From Flavobacterium sp. KMS (GTDB lineage Bacteria; Bacteroidota; Bacteroidia; Flavobacteriales; Flavobacteriaceae): a stretch of 64,000 bases of DNA. Of this stretch, positions 1-9,283 are shown piece by piece. A program made the translations under genes and the position numbers. The stretch is taken from contig NZ_JSYP01000015.1 in the NCBI RefSeq assembly GCF_000813005.1, forward strand, positions 62,001 through 126,000. The letters run 5' to 3'. The notes under the pieces are model-generated. The model had not been told where the DNA came from, ran no database searches, and saw only the letters and a program-made list of their open reading frames with translations. Each line of letters opens with the position of its first letter. Position 1 is the first letter of the stretch.

Positions 1-1192
1 TAGGATAACCCGGTAATATAAAGTCGGCATTTACAGCTGGAAACATCGCTATAAGATGTGGCTGACCAATTCCTAAAGACAATCCTATTGGCATCATAAT
101 TTTTGTTGTAGCAGCCTGGCTAAAAGTCAATGCTCCCATAATAATCAAGGCAAAGGTAAAAGTAAAAGGATACTCTGATGTTATATCTCTAAAAGTGCTT
201 TCTATTAAAGCATTATTTGCTCCCATAAAAGTTGCGCTCATCCATACTACACCTAACACTGATACAATTGCAGTAGCCATTGATGTAAACAAACTCATTT
301 TTGCTACCAACACTGGAGGTGTTTTGGTAATTATCATTATCAATGCCGAAGCCGATAATGTTATCATGATTATTAATCCTGTAAGGTTAATTGCTCCATC
401 TGCTCCTACTGCAAATCCTGCAGTTCCTTCTCCAACATTTGGAATAAATTGCGGAAATGCTCCAAAAAATATGATGAGTAATATGGCACTACCAAAAATA
501 AATACTGCTGTTTTTGCACCTGGTTTTAACTCTCTATTTGTTTCGGATGTTTTGTTTATACTCTCAGCAAATTCAGGATCTTTCATTTTTTCGATAAACT
601 CTGGATCATCATTAAGTTCCTTTCCTTTTTTCCATACCGAAATAACACCAGCTATAATACCTATCATACAAGCAGGAATACATACTTTCATTATATCTAC
701 AACTGCTGTAGAATAAGCTAGTATTGCTGCCAATGAAGCCGTTGCTGCACTCATTGGGCTACCCGTAAGTGCCATGTGTGATGCGATAACAGATATACTC
801 AACGGTCGTTCTGGTCGTATTCTTTTCTTGGCTGATACTTCGGCTATAATAGGAAGTAGTGAATATACTATATGCGCTGTTCCTGCAAATAGACATAAGA
901 AGTAAACTGTAAATGGCGCTATAAAAGTTATATACTTCGGATTACGTCTAATAATCATCTCGGCAATACTCACCAAATAATCCAAACCTCCAGCTGCCTG
1001 TAATGTGGCAGCTGTGGTTACAATGGCTAAAATGATAAGAAGTACCGCTATAGGCGGATCAGCAGGGCGCATATGAAAAAACAAGACAAAAATAAGCAGT
1101 CCTATCATTCCCATAACTCCTAAACCTATCCCTTTAAGTCTTGACCCTATAAGGATCATGGCCATAAGTATAGCGAACTGTACTAATATCAT
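1..1192 (-). CDS. Anaerobic C4-dicarboxylate transporter, DcuA/DcuB family (3' end cut off by window edge)
   Basis: The minus frame stays open from ATG 1192-1190 to base 1, about 397 residues of a family usually near 430-450, so only the C-terminus is missing. The translation begins MILVQFAILMAMILIGSRLK and is almost wholly hydrophobic, with a charged cytoplasmic loop rich in Lys/Asp/Glu around residues 175-215. Dcu carriers exchange aspartate or fumarate for succinate across the inner membrane. The start overlaps the aspA stop as ATGA, which fixes the start and implies translational coupling. DcuA cannot be told from DcuB by eye. Confidence 0.9.
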   Translation of the reverse strand, partial: MILVQFAILMAMILIGSRLKGIGLGVMGMIGLLIFVLFFHMRPADPPIAVLLIILAIVTTAATLQAAGGLDYLVSIAEMIIRRNPKYITFIAPFTVYFLCLFAGTAHIVYSLLPIIAEVSAKKRIRPERPLSISVIASHMALTGSPMSAATASLAAILAYSTAVVDIMKVCIPACMIGIIAGVISVWKKGKELNDDPEFIEKMKDPEFAESINKTSETNRELKPGAKTAVFIFGSAILLIIFFGAFPQFIPNVGEGTAGFAVGADGAINLTGLIIMITLSASALIMIITKTPPVLVAKMSLFTSMATAIVSVLGVVWMSATFMGANNALIESTFRDITSEYPFTFTFALIIMGALTFSQAATTKIMMPIGLSLGIGQPHLIAMFPAVNADFILPGYP

Positions 1193-2598
1193 GAAGTGAT
1201 GAATTTAGGATTAATAAGGTTTTCTATCGAATAAATCTCATCCCATTTGTCTTGCGTAATGAGCTTTCTTTCGTTTACTACAATATCGTGTATCGATTTA
1301 CCTGTTTTAAGTGCTTCTTTGGCAATACTTGAAGAAGCTTCGTATCCTAAAATTGGGTTAAGTTGTGTAACAATACCAATACTATTCATTACTAAATCTT
1401 TTGCATGTTCAGCATTTGCCGTGATACCTACAATACATTTATCTTTTAAGGTATTACAAGCTTTAGTAAGATACTCTAATGATGTAAACAAGGCAAACCC
1501 AATTACTGGCTCCATTACATTTAATTGCAATTGTCCTGCTTCTGCTGCCATTGTAACCGTTAAATCGGCACCAATAACATAAAAACAAGTTTGGTTTACT
1601 ACTTCGGGTATTACAGGATTTACTTTTCCTGGCATAATCGAAGATCCTGGCTGAAGCGCTGGTAAATTAATCTCATTAAATCCACAACGAGGTCCGCTAC
1701 TTAATAAACGAAGGTCATTACAAACTTTACTCAATTTAATTGCACTTCTTTTTAAAGTTCCACTTACTTCTACAAAAGCACTTGGGTCGTAAGTAGCTTC
1801 AAATAAATCGCCTGCAAGTGTAACAGGAACTCCACTTACTTCGGCAAGGTATTTTACACAAAGTTCAGGGTAACCTTCTGGAGCATTTACTTTACTACCA
1901 ATGGCAGTTGCTCCCATATTTACCTCTGTAATCAATCTTTCTGATTGGCGTAAACGAATTACATCTTCGCCTATTGTTGTTGCAAAAGCATTAAATTCTT
2001 GTCCTAATGTCATTGGTACAGCATCTTGTAATTGCGTACGCCCCATTTTAATAACATTAGCAAACTCTTTTCCTTTCTGAAAAAATGCATCTTGCAGTTG
2101 CGCTAAGGCTTCTGTAAAATACTCTATTTTAAGATAAATTGCGATTCTAAAAGCCGATGGATAGGCATCATTTGTACTTTGCGAAAGGTTTACGTCATTA
2201 TTAGGATGAAGGTATTGATACTCTCCTTTTTTATGTCCCATATATTCCAATCCTAAGTTGGCAATTACCTCATTAGCATTCATATTGGTAGATGTACCTG
2301 CTCCTCCTTGAATAAGATCACTTATAAACTGGTCTGCAAATTCTCCTGCAATTAATCTATCACAAGCATAAATAATAGCTTCAGCCTTTTTTGCATCTAA
2401 TACACCAAGATCTCTGTTGGCCATTGCTGCAGCTTTTTTTACATGACCAAAAGCCTTAATAAATAAAGGTTCTGATCCAATAGGAATTCCTGTTATATCA
2501 AAATTTTCTTTGGCACGTACTGTCTGTACTCCATAATAACAATTGTTTGGTATTTCTTTTTCTCCAAGAAAATCATGTTCTGTACGAAAGTTACTCAT
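1189..2598 (-). CDS. aspA: Aspartate ammonia-lyase (aspartase)
   Basis: Full-length 469-residue member of the fumarase/aspartase superfamily, converting L-aspartate to fumarate plus ammonia in the cytoplasm. The substrate-binding GGAGTSTNMN is at residues 98-107 and the mobile signature loop GSSIMPGKVNP at 318-328, whose second Ser is the catalytic base in this family. The Thr-Asn-Met-Asn and Gln-Ser-Thr-Asn-Asp-Ala motifs favour aspartase or fumarase. The neighbouring asparaginase upstream and Dcu carrier downstream decide for aspartase. It lies 29 bp after ansB and overlaps the dcu start by 4 bp. Confidence 0.95.
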   Translation of the reverse strand: MSNFRTEHDFLGEKEIPNNCYYGVQTVRAKENFDITGIPIGSEPLFIKAFGHVKKAAAMANRDLGVLDAKKAEAIIYACDRLIAGEFADQFISDLIQGGAGTSTNMNANEVIANLGLEYMGHKKGEYQYLHPNNDVNLSQSTNDAYPSAFRIAIYLKIEYFTEALAQLQDAFFQKGKEFANVIKMGRTQLQDAVPMTLGQEFNAFATTIGEDVIRLRQSERLITEVNMGATAIGSKVNAPEGYPELCVKYLAEVSGVPVTLAGDLFEATYDPSAFVEVSGTLKRSAIKLSKVCNDLRLLSSGPRCGFNEINLPALQPGSSIMPGKVNPVIPEVVNQTCFYVIGADLTVTMAAEAGQLQLNVMEPVIGFALFTSLEYLTKACNTLKDKCIVGITANAEHAKDLVMNSIGIVTQLNPILGYEASSSIAKEALKTGKSIHDIVVNERKLITQDKWDEIYSIENLINPKFITS

Positions 2599-2627
2599 AA
2601 TGTAATGTGTTAAATTATTAAAGGAAA

Positions 2628-3677
2628 TTAAAAACGGAAGAAATAATCTTGCAGTTCTTTTTTGTTTTTTGATTTTGTAAGTCCAAGCATCAATAATATT
2701 CTTGCTTTTTGCGGACTAAGATTATCTGATACTACTGTACCAAGTTCATTGTCATTTGTTTCTCCATCAAGCACTACTCTGCCTTCTAGACAACGGCTTG
2801 AGCGACAAACTGCTATATTTGCTTTAGTCGCTTTTTTTATAGCTTCGGTAAAAGCTTTAGAGAAATTTCCGTTTCCAACACCAGCTATTACAATACCTTT
2901 TACTTTTTGTTTTACTAAATAATCTATATATTCTGGAGAGGCATCGGCATACATATATACAATTTCTACTTTAGGTAATTTTGTGTTTTTATTTACTTCA
3001 AAAGGTCCTTCTTTTGCTGTTTCTCTTACCGATGATTTGTAATATTCTACACGACCATCATATACTTCTCCAAGCGGACCAGAATCTGGTGATCTAAAAG
3101 CATTTACTTTTGTTGTACTAGTTTTAGTAACTTCTCTGGAATCGTAGATAGATTCATTAAAAGATACTAATACACCACGCCCTTTACTTTTAGGATCTGC
3201 AGCGACAGTAATAGCATCAAAAAGATTTTTAGGTCCATCTGCACTTATAGCTGTTGCCGGACGCATTGATCCTGTAATTACAACCGGTAATTCATGCGGT
3301 AAAACTAAATCAAGAAAATAGGCTGTTTCTTCCTGAGTATCGGTACCATGCGTTATAACAACACCATCTGCCTCGTTTTTACTAAATATTTCATTAATAC
3401 GTACTGCAAGTTTTTTCCATATTTCAATACTCATATCCTGACTACCTACAGAAGATATTTGTTCTCCGCTAATATCTGCAATAGCGTTTATACTCGGAAT
3501 ACTTCCTATAAGATCAGCTACAGGAATTTTACCCGCAGTATATCCAGCTCTATCCGAAGATTTTCCTTCGCCTGCTATAGTTCCACCCGTGGCAAGAATT
3601 ATGATTCTGGGCTTTTGTTGTCCAAAGGCCAAAGATGTTGCAATACACAACAAAAATACAAGTACTAATTTTTTCAT
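2628..3677 (-). CDS. ansB: L-asparaginase, type II, exported
   Basis: 349 residues, as expected for a type II asparaginase with a leader. A signal peptide (MKKLVLVFLLCIATSLAFGQ) places it in the periplasm. Both threonine active-site motifs are present: ATGGTIAG (Thr at about residue 32) and HGTDTQEET (Thr112, Asp113). It hydrolyses L-asparagine to L-aspartate and ammonia. It sits between a porin gene (32 bp upstream) and aspA (29 bp downstream), so the operon feeds aspartate to the cytoplasmic lyase. Glutaminase side activity is possible in this family but cannot be read from the sequence. Confidence 0.95.
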   Translation of the reverse strand: MKKLVLVFLLCIATSLAFGQQKPRIIILATGGTIAGEGKSSDRAGYTAGKIPVADLIGSIPSINAIADISGEQISSVGSQDMSIEIWKKLAVRINEIFSKNEADGVVITHGTDTQEETAYFLDLVLPHELPVVITGSMRPATAISADGPKNLFDAITVAADPKSKGRGVLVSFNESIYDSREVTKTSTTKVNAFRSPDSGPLGEVYDGRVEYYKSSVRETAKEGPFEVNKNTKLPKVEIVYMYADASPEYIDYLVKQKVKGIVIAGVGNGNFSKAFTEAIKKATKANIAVCRSSRCLEGRVVLDGETNDNELGTVVSDNLSPQKARILLMLGLTKSKNKKELQDYFFRF

Positions 3678-3709
3678 TTTTTAAAATATTTATTTGGTTA
3701 ATCCTGATA

Positions 3710-4951
3710 TTAGAAATTAAATAGCATCCCAAAATTGATGCGAACGGCGTTAGCTCCTTGTGTACTTCCATCGGCATATTGCAATTGTTTGTACCCTATT
3801 TGTGGTTCAAGTGCAATTGTTAGAAAATCAAAGAAGTCATACGATGCGTTAAGCGTAAACTGATAATTTGTCATTCGGTCCCAACCTGCTAGTGTGCCTG
3901 CTCCATCATAAAAATGATTGTAAGAAGCCATAACCATCGAGTGAAACTTTTTATTAAAGAAACGTTCGTACGAAATAAAACCAGCATGTACAGGTAATAG
4001 ATCTAGTTTTCCTGAAAAATCTGATCTGGCAAAACCATCAAGACCTGATCCTCCTACAGCTAGAAAATAATCACTAATTCCCTTACCGATTGTCCATTGT
4101 GCTTGTAGATTATTTACTAAACCTGATTTTTTTCTAAAAAATATACTTGTCATGGCAGTAACACCACCACCACTTTGAGAATCAAATTCAAACTCTGTTT
4201 TTCCTGCTGCAATATCCTCAGAGTCATAAGCAATACTGCGATAAAGACCTGATAATTTCATGAAACCTCCGTTATCAAAAGCATATCGTATACCAGCCAC
4301 AGCATCGGGAGCTCTAGAGGGAGCATAATCTACACCATGAGTTGGACTTAACGTATAATCATACAAACGGCGCGGCTCCATATACTCTGCCGAAAGCATA
4401 AAAGAAGTATGTCCATTTTCTTTAAAAAGACCTGTGTAACGCACTTGAATCCTACGAGAAAGTACCATACCAGTAGGTCCATCCCAATCTAGTAATGGTG
4501 AAGGCCATAAGGATGAATCTCCAAAATTTGACCACGTTTGTCCTACTGTCCAATGATCATACTGAACATAAGCATGACGCAGCCTAAACTGAGACGTATT
4601 ATTAGCACCTTCAAAATCTGCTTCTAACATTGATTTTAATTCTTTACCATTATTTAATTGTATCGTGCTAACAAAACGCAATTGCGACTGTCTCATATCC
4701 ATACTAAAAGAAGGTATATCTAAACCCGAAACATCATTATTATGAATAAGAAACGAACTATTACCACTAAGGCTTCCCTTAATATCATAAATACCATTTA
4801 ATTTAAGTCTTCCTATAAGTCTGGCTGTAACTTTGGGCTTTCCATTTAAAGTATCTTTAGACTCTACAGCCATTAATTGGGCATTTAATAAATTGCTCAA
4901 TAACATACAGGAACAAAAAAGAACCAATAGTAAAAGTTTGTTTTGTTTCAT
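3710..4951 (-). CDS. Outer-membrane porin, DcaP-like
   Basis: 413 residues with a signal peptide ending near LLNAQ, then alternating aromatic/polar strands and a terminal Phe (GMLFNF), the usual ending of an outer-membrane beta-barrel. The central segment (HWTVGQTWSNFGDSS, then GPTGMVLSRRIQVRYTG) resembles DcaP-type trimeric porins, which admit dicarboxylates and other small anions. It is the first gene of the operon porin-ansB-aspA-dcu and would supply the periplasmic asparaginase or the Dcu carrier. The exact substrate is an inference from context. Confidence 0.75.
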   Translation of the reverse strand: MKQNKLLLLVLFCSCMLLSNLLNAQLMAVESKDTLNGKPKVTARLIGRLKLNGIYDIKGSLSGNSSFLIHNNDVSGLDIPSFSMDMRQSQLRFVSTIQLNNGKELKSMLEADFEGANNTSQFRLRHAYVQYDHWTVGQTWSNFGDSSLWPSPLLDWDGPTGMVLSRRIQVRYTGLFKENGHTSFMLSAEYMEPRRLYDYTLSPTHGVDYAPSRAPDAVAGIRYAFDNGGFMKLSGLYRSIAYDSEDIAAGKTEFEFDSQSGGGVTAMTSIFFRKKSGLVNNLQAQWTIGKGISDYFLAVGGSGLDGFARSDFSGKLDLLPVHAGFISYERFFNKKFHSMVMASYNHFYDGAGTLAGWDRMTNYQFTLNASYDFFDFLTIALEPQIGYKQLQYADGSTQGANAVRINFGMLFNF

Positions 4952-5568
4952 AATTTATATAAATAAGGGGGGATAATAACGAAGTTTAATTATTTTCTTT
5001 TTGGGAATAGTTTATATAATTACTCCATTACAGATGTATTAACAACGGTATAGGATAAATTAGAATTTCTATCTAGATAAACTATTAGAAAATTGCATTG
5101 TGGTATTGTAGACGGGCCTAAAAAATTTAATCCATTCTAATCGGATTAGGCTTATTGCTATAACAAAGCTTGTATTAAAACACAATAATATCAGTCGGCT
5201 AAAAAGTATCTTTTTCATACAATTCCTAAGATTAGATTTAGTATACAAAATCGTTGATACAAACAAATATAAAAATAAATACCGCAAAATCTTACAAAAA
5301 ATAATTTGTTTGTTCTTAAATATTTGCCTATTACATAATAACAGGGGTGCTTATTTTTTAATACTTCATTATTAATAGAATATTATGGCTAAATATTAAA
5401 GAATAAACAATGTTTAATTTTTAGGCATTTTTTTTCAGAAAAATATGATATTGATTATTTACACCCATTCCATTTTACGTTTTTAATTAAAAGATTCAAT
5501 CTAAAATTAAATGAATTATAGTAAATTAGGATTCCCTTAATATTAAGTCTTAAAAAATCTTGCAAATA
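4952..5568. promoter_or_regulatory. Divergent intergenic region between the porin/asparaginase operon and sdhCAB
   Basis: 617 bp of AT-rich DNA without a convincing gene. On the minus strand a TATATTTG (5264-5271, read as CAAATATA on plus) matches the Bacteroidota -7 consensus, with a CAAA at 5295-5298 as a possible -33 partner 23 bp away. That would give a leader of about 300 nt. No exact -7 match was found toward sdhC. A short leaderless ORF at 5069-5287 has no protein-like features. Confidence 0.35.
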
Positions 5569-6225
5569 ATGAAATCTACTACTTTAAAAAACAAGATGAT
5601 TATCGCAGCTACAGGCCTTTTCTTATGCTTTTTTCTTGTGATACATCTGCTTGGTAACTTACAACTTTTTTTACCCGAAGATCAGGCAAGAGAACAATTC
5701 AATTGGTACTCTAAATTATTGTCAGGCAATATGTTTATAAAAATTATTTCCTGGGTTTTGTATTTATCCTTAATCGGACATGCAATTTATGCAATAATTG
5801 TTACTATAAAAAATAATACTGCAAGTAAACAAAACTACCATTATGACAAAAGAAATTTTGCCAGCGCATGGAATAGTCGAAACATGGGCATATTAGGTAC
5901 CATCCTACTCCTATTTCTTATCATACATTTTAAGGATTTTTGGTATGTATATAAATTTACTAACCTGCCTGTAGATGCAGCAGGAAATAAGGATTTATAT
6001 GAAATTGTTGTACAATCGTATTCGCAACTATGGTATGTAATAATTTATGAGGTATCATTTATAGCATTAGGTTTCCACCTATTACATGGTTTTTTTAGTG
6101 CCTCGAGAACAATGGGACTTTATCATCCTAAATATGTAAAAGTTGTAAAAGTATTTGGATGGGGATATACCCTAATTATCACAGGAGGTTTCATGGCAAT
6201 TCCCCTTTATATTTATTTAAAATAG
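5569..6225 (+). CDS. sdhC: Succinate dehydrogenase/fumarate reductase cytochrome b subunit
   Basis: 218 residues from ATG 5569 (an in-frame TTG at 5560 is less likely). Five hydrophobic helices are visible, with histidines well placed for two hemes: HLLGNLQLF in helix 1, IGHAIYAI in helix 2, IHFKDFWY in helix 3 and [14 protein letters not shown] in helix 4. This is the single-peptide, di-heme b558 type used by Bacteroidota. It anchors the flavoprotein and iron-sulfur subunits to the membrane and passes electrons to or from menaquinone. sdhA begins 1 bp after its stop. Confidence 0.93.
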   Translation: MKSTTLKNKMIIAATGLFLCFFLVIHLLGNLQLFLPEDQAREQFNWYSKLLSGNMFIKIISWVLYLSLIGHAIYAIIVTIKNNTASKQNYHYDKRNFASAWNSRNMGILGTILLLFLIIHFKDFWYVYKFTNLPVDAAGNKDLYEIVVQSYSQLWYVIIYEVSFIALGFHLLHGFFSASRTMGLYHPKYVKVVKVFGWGYTLIITGGFMAIPLYIYLK

Positions 6226-6226
6226 T

Positions 6227-8143
6227 ATGAAAATGAGAGATTCAAAAATACCAGATGGCCCACTTGCTGATAAATGGAATAATTATAAAGCCAAAGCAAA
6301 ACTTGTAAATCCTGCTAACAGAAAAAAACTTACTGTTATAGTGGTAGGAACAGGACTTGCAGGATCTTCTTGTGCGGCATCACTTGCTGAACAAGGATAT
6401 AACATTAAATCATTTTGTTTTCAGGATTCGCCCAGAAGAGCACATTCAGTCGCTGCACAAGGTGGTGTAAATGCTGTTAAGAATTATAAAAACGATGGCG
6501 ACAGCGTGTATAGAATGTTTTACGATACTATAAAAGGTGGAGATTTTAGATCTCGCGAAGCCAACGTGTATAGATTAGCCGAATGTTCAGCTAGTTTAAT
6601 CGACCAATCGGTTGCTCAAGGTGTTCCTTTTGCAAGAGAATATGGAGGTTACTTAAACAATAGATCCTTTGGAGGTGTACAGGTTTCCAGAACCTTTTAT
6701 GCCCGAGGACAAACAGGACAGCAACTTTTGCTTGGAGCGTATCAATCACTTCTTCGTCAAGTAAACACAGGTAAAGTTACCATGCATACGCGTCACGAAA
6801 TGCTCGAATTGGTTTTGATAGATGGCAAAGCCAAAGGAATTATAGCGCGTAATCTAGAAACTGGAGCCATAGAACGTCATGCTGCCGATGCCGTAGTACT
6901 TGCAACAGGTGGTTATGGTAAGGTATATTATCTTTCTACACTTGCTATGGGTTGTAATAGTTCGGCAATATGGCGAGCACACAAAAAAGGGGCTTATATG
7001 GCAGGCGTAAGTTGGATTCAGTTCCATCCTACTTGTCTTCCTCAACATGGAGAAAATCAGTCGAAGCTTACTCTTATGTCAGAATCATTGCGAAATGACG
7101 GTCGCATCTGGGTTCCTAAAAAAGCGGGAGACGATAGAATTCCTAATGCTATCCCTGAAGAAGAAAGAGATTATTATCTGGAACGTCGATATCCTGCCTT
7201 TGGTAACCTTGCTCCTAGAGATATTTCTTCTCGAGCTGCCAAAGAACGAATTGACTCTGGTCATGGTGCCGGACCAATGAAGAATGCTGTTTATTTGGAT
7301 TTTTCGGATGCTATCGCTGTACAAGGCAAGAAAAATATCGAAGCCAAATACAGCAACCTTTTTGCTATGTATGAAAAAATTAACGGAATCGATGCTTATA
7401 AGGAACCAATGCTTATCTCTCCAGCAGCGCATTTTACGATGGGCGGACTTTGGGTAGATTATGAACTTATGACTACAATTCCTGGATTGTTTGCCCTTGG
7501 TGAAGCCAACTTTGCAGATCATGGCGCAAATAGACTTGGTGCAAATTCTCTGCTTCAGGCTTGTGTTGATGGCTATTTTATTGCTCCCTACACTATTCCT
7601 AATTATTTGTCTGGCGAACTAAATGCTTCCCGAATTAGTACCGACCATCCCGCTTTTGCGGAAGCAGAAAAAACGGTTAGAGATCAATTAAACCAATTCT
7701 TACATAGCAAAGGAAATCTTTCAACCGATTATTTCCATAAAACCATAGGACGATTATTGTATGAAAAATGCGGATTATCCAGAAGTAAACAGAATCTTGA
7801 AGAAGCAATTGTAGCCATAAAATCTTTGAAAGCTTCTTTTGAAAAAGACTTACTAATAACTGGTGATGATACATTAAATAGTGAATTAGAAAAAGCCGGA
7901 CGTGTAGCCGATTATATAGAATTAGCTGAGCTTATGTGTTACGATGCATTACAAAGAGAGGAATCTTGCGGAGCGCATTTTAGAGAAGAATACCAAAGTA
8001 ACGAAGGAGAAGCAGTACGAAATGATGCCGATTTTTGTTATGTGTCGGCTTGGGAATGGAAAGGAGAATCAAATCCTCCTGAACTACACAAAGAGTCTTT
8101 AGTATTTGAATCAGTAGAACTTGCAGTACGTAGCTACAAATAA
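6227..8143 (+). CDS. sdhA: Succinate dehydrogenase/fumarate reductase flavoprotein subunit
   Basis: 638 residues, the normal size for the Bacteroidota/epsilonproteobacterial type. The dinucleotide fold is at 36-58 ([20 protein letters not shown]) and the covalent-FAD His is in [10 protein letters not shown] (His73). Also present are HPTCLP, the catalytic Arg region [17 protein letters not shown], and the FAD-binding end [19 protein letters not shown]. It interconverts succinate and fumarate on the cytoplasmic face. Sequence alone does not show direction; the adjacent asparaginase/aspartase/Dcu operon makes fumarate reduction attractive. A second Met at codon 3 is an alternative start. Confidence 0.95.
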   Translation: MKMRDSKIPDGPLADKWNNYKAKAKLVNPANRKKLTVIVVGTGLAGSSCAASLAEQGYNIKSFCFQDSPRRAHSVAAQGGVNAVKNYKNDGDSVYRMFYDTIKGGDFRSREANVYRLAECSASLIDQSVAQGVPFAREYGGYLNNRSFGGVQVSRTFYARGQTGQQLLLGAYQSLLRQVNTGKVTMHTRHEMLELVLIDGKAKGIIARNLETGAIERHAADAVVLATGGYGKVYYLSTLAMGCNSSAIWRAHKKGAYMAGVSWIQFHPTCLPQHGENQSKLTLMSESLRNDGRIWVPKKAGDDRIPNAIPEEERDYYLERRYPAFGNLAPRDISSRAAKERIDSGHGAGPMKNAVYLDFSDAIAVQGKKNIEAKYSNLFAMYEKINGIDAYKEPMLISPAAHFTMGGLWVDYELMTTIPGLFALGEANFADHGANRLGANSLLQACVDGYFIAPYTIPNYLSGELNASRISTDHPAFAEAEKTVRDQLNQFLHSKGNLSTDYFHKTIGRLLYEKCGLSRSKQNLEEAIVAIKSLKASFEKDLLITGDDTLNSELEKAGRVADYIELAELMCYDALQREESCGAHFREEYQSNEGEAVRNDADFCYVSAWEWKGESNPPELHKESLVFESVELAVRSYK

Positions 8144-8158
8144 TTAAAACTAAAAGAG

Positions 8159-8905
8159 ATGAAATTATATCTAAAAATATGGCGCCAATTAAATGCCAAT
8201 TCTAAAGGAGAAATGGTAGATTATGAAATAGATGGCGTAACCGAACATATGTCTTTCTTAGAAATGCTCGATCTTTTAAACGAATCACTTATCCAACTAC
8301 GGGAACGCGTTATAGAATTTGACCATGATTGTAGAGAAGGTATTTGCGGACAATGCGGCGTTATGATTAATGGTAGAGCACATGGCCCATTAAAACATAC
8401 TACAACTTGCCAACTCCATATGCGAAGTTTTAAAGATGGCGACACTATATATATTGAACCATTTAGAGCAACAGCTTTTCCTGTAGTTCGGGATTTAAAA
8501 ATTGACCGAACTGCATTTGATTCTATTATTACTGCCGGTGGTTATATCGGAGCTTCAACTGGTCAGGCGCCCGAGGCAAATAGTATTCCTATATCCTACG
8601 AAACCGTCGAAGCATCCTTTGATGCGGCGGCTTGTATAGGTTGTGGTGCTTGTGTTGCGACTTGCAAGAATTCTAGCGCAGCATTATTTGTTGGTGCCAA
8701 AATAACTCACTTAGCATTACTCCCACAAGGAAAAATTGAAGCATCAAAAAGGGTTTTGACAATGGTAAACCAAATGGATTCTGAAGGTTTTGGAGCTTGT
8801 TCTAACACCGAAGCATGCGAAGTAGAATGTCCGCAAGGTATATCGGTACTTTCTATTGCCAAAATGAACTACGAGTATAATAAAGCATTGGTAATGAAGA
8901 AATAA
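8159..8905 (+). CDS. sdhB: Succinate dehydrogenase/fumarate reductase iron-sulfur subunit
   Basis: 248 residues. The N-terminal ferredoxin domain carries the [2Fe-2S] cysteines in [16 protein letters not shown] (Cys58, Cys63, Cys66) and Cys84. The C-terminal half has the [13 protein letters not shown] motif and a second cluster set, [14 protein letters not shown], for the [4Fe-4S] and [3Fe-4S] centres. It carries electrons between the flavoprotein and the heme subunit. It is the last gene of the operon, 15 bp after sdhA. Confidence 0.95.
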   Translation: MKLYLKIWRQLNANSKGEMVDYEIDGVTEHMSFLEMLDLLNESLIQLRERVIEFDHDCREGICGQCGVMINGRAHGPLKHTTTCQLHMRSFKDGDTIYIEPFRATAFPVVRDLKIDRTAFDSIITAGGYIGASTGQAPEANSIPISYETVEASFDAAACIGCGACVATCKNSSAALFVGAKITHLALLPQGKIEASKRVLTMVNQMDSEGFGACSNTEACEVECPQGISVLSIAKMNYEYNKALVMKK

Positions 8906-8958
8906 TTTTCATATTGTTTGTTTTTTCTTCACTTCAAAAAATATAGTTGTCCAATACA

Positions 8959-8992
8959 ACCTTTGTCAAAGTTTTAAAACTTTGACAAAGGT
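8959..8992. repeat. Perfect 34-bp palindrome (ACCTTTGTCAAAGTTTT and its complement)
   Basis: The two 17-nt halves are exact reverse complements with no loop. It lies 54 bp after sdhB and could act as a transcription terminator, but a diverged relative occurs at 62338-62370. It is therefore better read as a dispersed genomic palindrome. Confidence 0.7.
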
Positions 8993-9025
8993 CTATACCA
9001 AGAATCTTAAATTCTATCCTATTTC

Positions 9026-9108
9026 AACCATAGCCCGCGGTTTCAACCGTGCGGTACAGATTGCGATTGTCCTTTGCATTCCAACGGTTGAAACCGTTGG
9101 CTATGGTT
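9026..9108. repeat. Dispersed inverted repeat, 25-bp arms around a 33-bp centre
   Basis: Left arm 9026-9050 begins AACCATAGCCCGCGGTTTCA. Right arm 9084-9108 ends CGTTGGCTATGGTT. The arms pair at 23 of 25 positions. It is more GC-rich than its surroundings and has no ORF. It looks like a small REP- or MITE-like element; such 'ggtttcaacc' palindromes recur between genes in flavobacterial genomes. Confidence 0.6.
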
Positions 9109-9237
9109 ATAAGATGTTGTTTGTGGATGCGATCCGTTATCCAGCTATTTTTACACAACTCACTTAAATGAACTTACATTACTTATATGGTTTAAAGATA
9201 TAAGCATGATTCCTTTTGACCCAAACAAAACTTAAAA

Positions 9238-9270
9238 TTTGGATTTTGTAAGCATATTTTTCTAAATTTG
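9238..9270 (+). promoter_or_regulatory. Putative Bacteroidota-type promoter of the MscS-like gene
   Basis: TTTG at 9238-9241, then 21 bp, then TAAATTTG at 9263-9270 (consensus TTTG-N19-23-TAnnTTTG). Transcription would begin near 9277, which leaves the ATG at 9296 with a short leader and makes the ATG at 9284 less likely. Confidence 0.5.
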
Positions 9271-9283
9271 ACGTCTTAAATAC

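Noticed and set aside
195-716. Plus-strand ORF of 173 codons
   Set aside because: It is the antisense of the Dcu transporter frame, which continues open on the minus strand through the whole region with clear Dcu sequence.
5251-5265. TTGATacaaACAAA as a second FNR box near sdhC
   Set aside because: Only the left half matches; the right half differs at two of five positions, so oxygen control of the sdhC region is not supported by sequence.
5069-5287. Minus-strand ORF of 72 codons in the porin/sdhC gap, with a hydrophobic start
   Set aside because: No family resemblance, extreme AT-rich composition and location inside the probable leader of the porin operon; likely chance.
8982-9167. Short ORF across the palindromes after sdhB
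   Set aside because: The translation is made entirely of inverted-repeat sequence and has no protein-like pattern.
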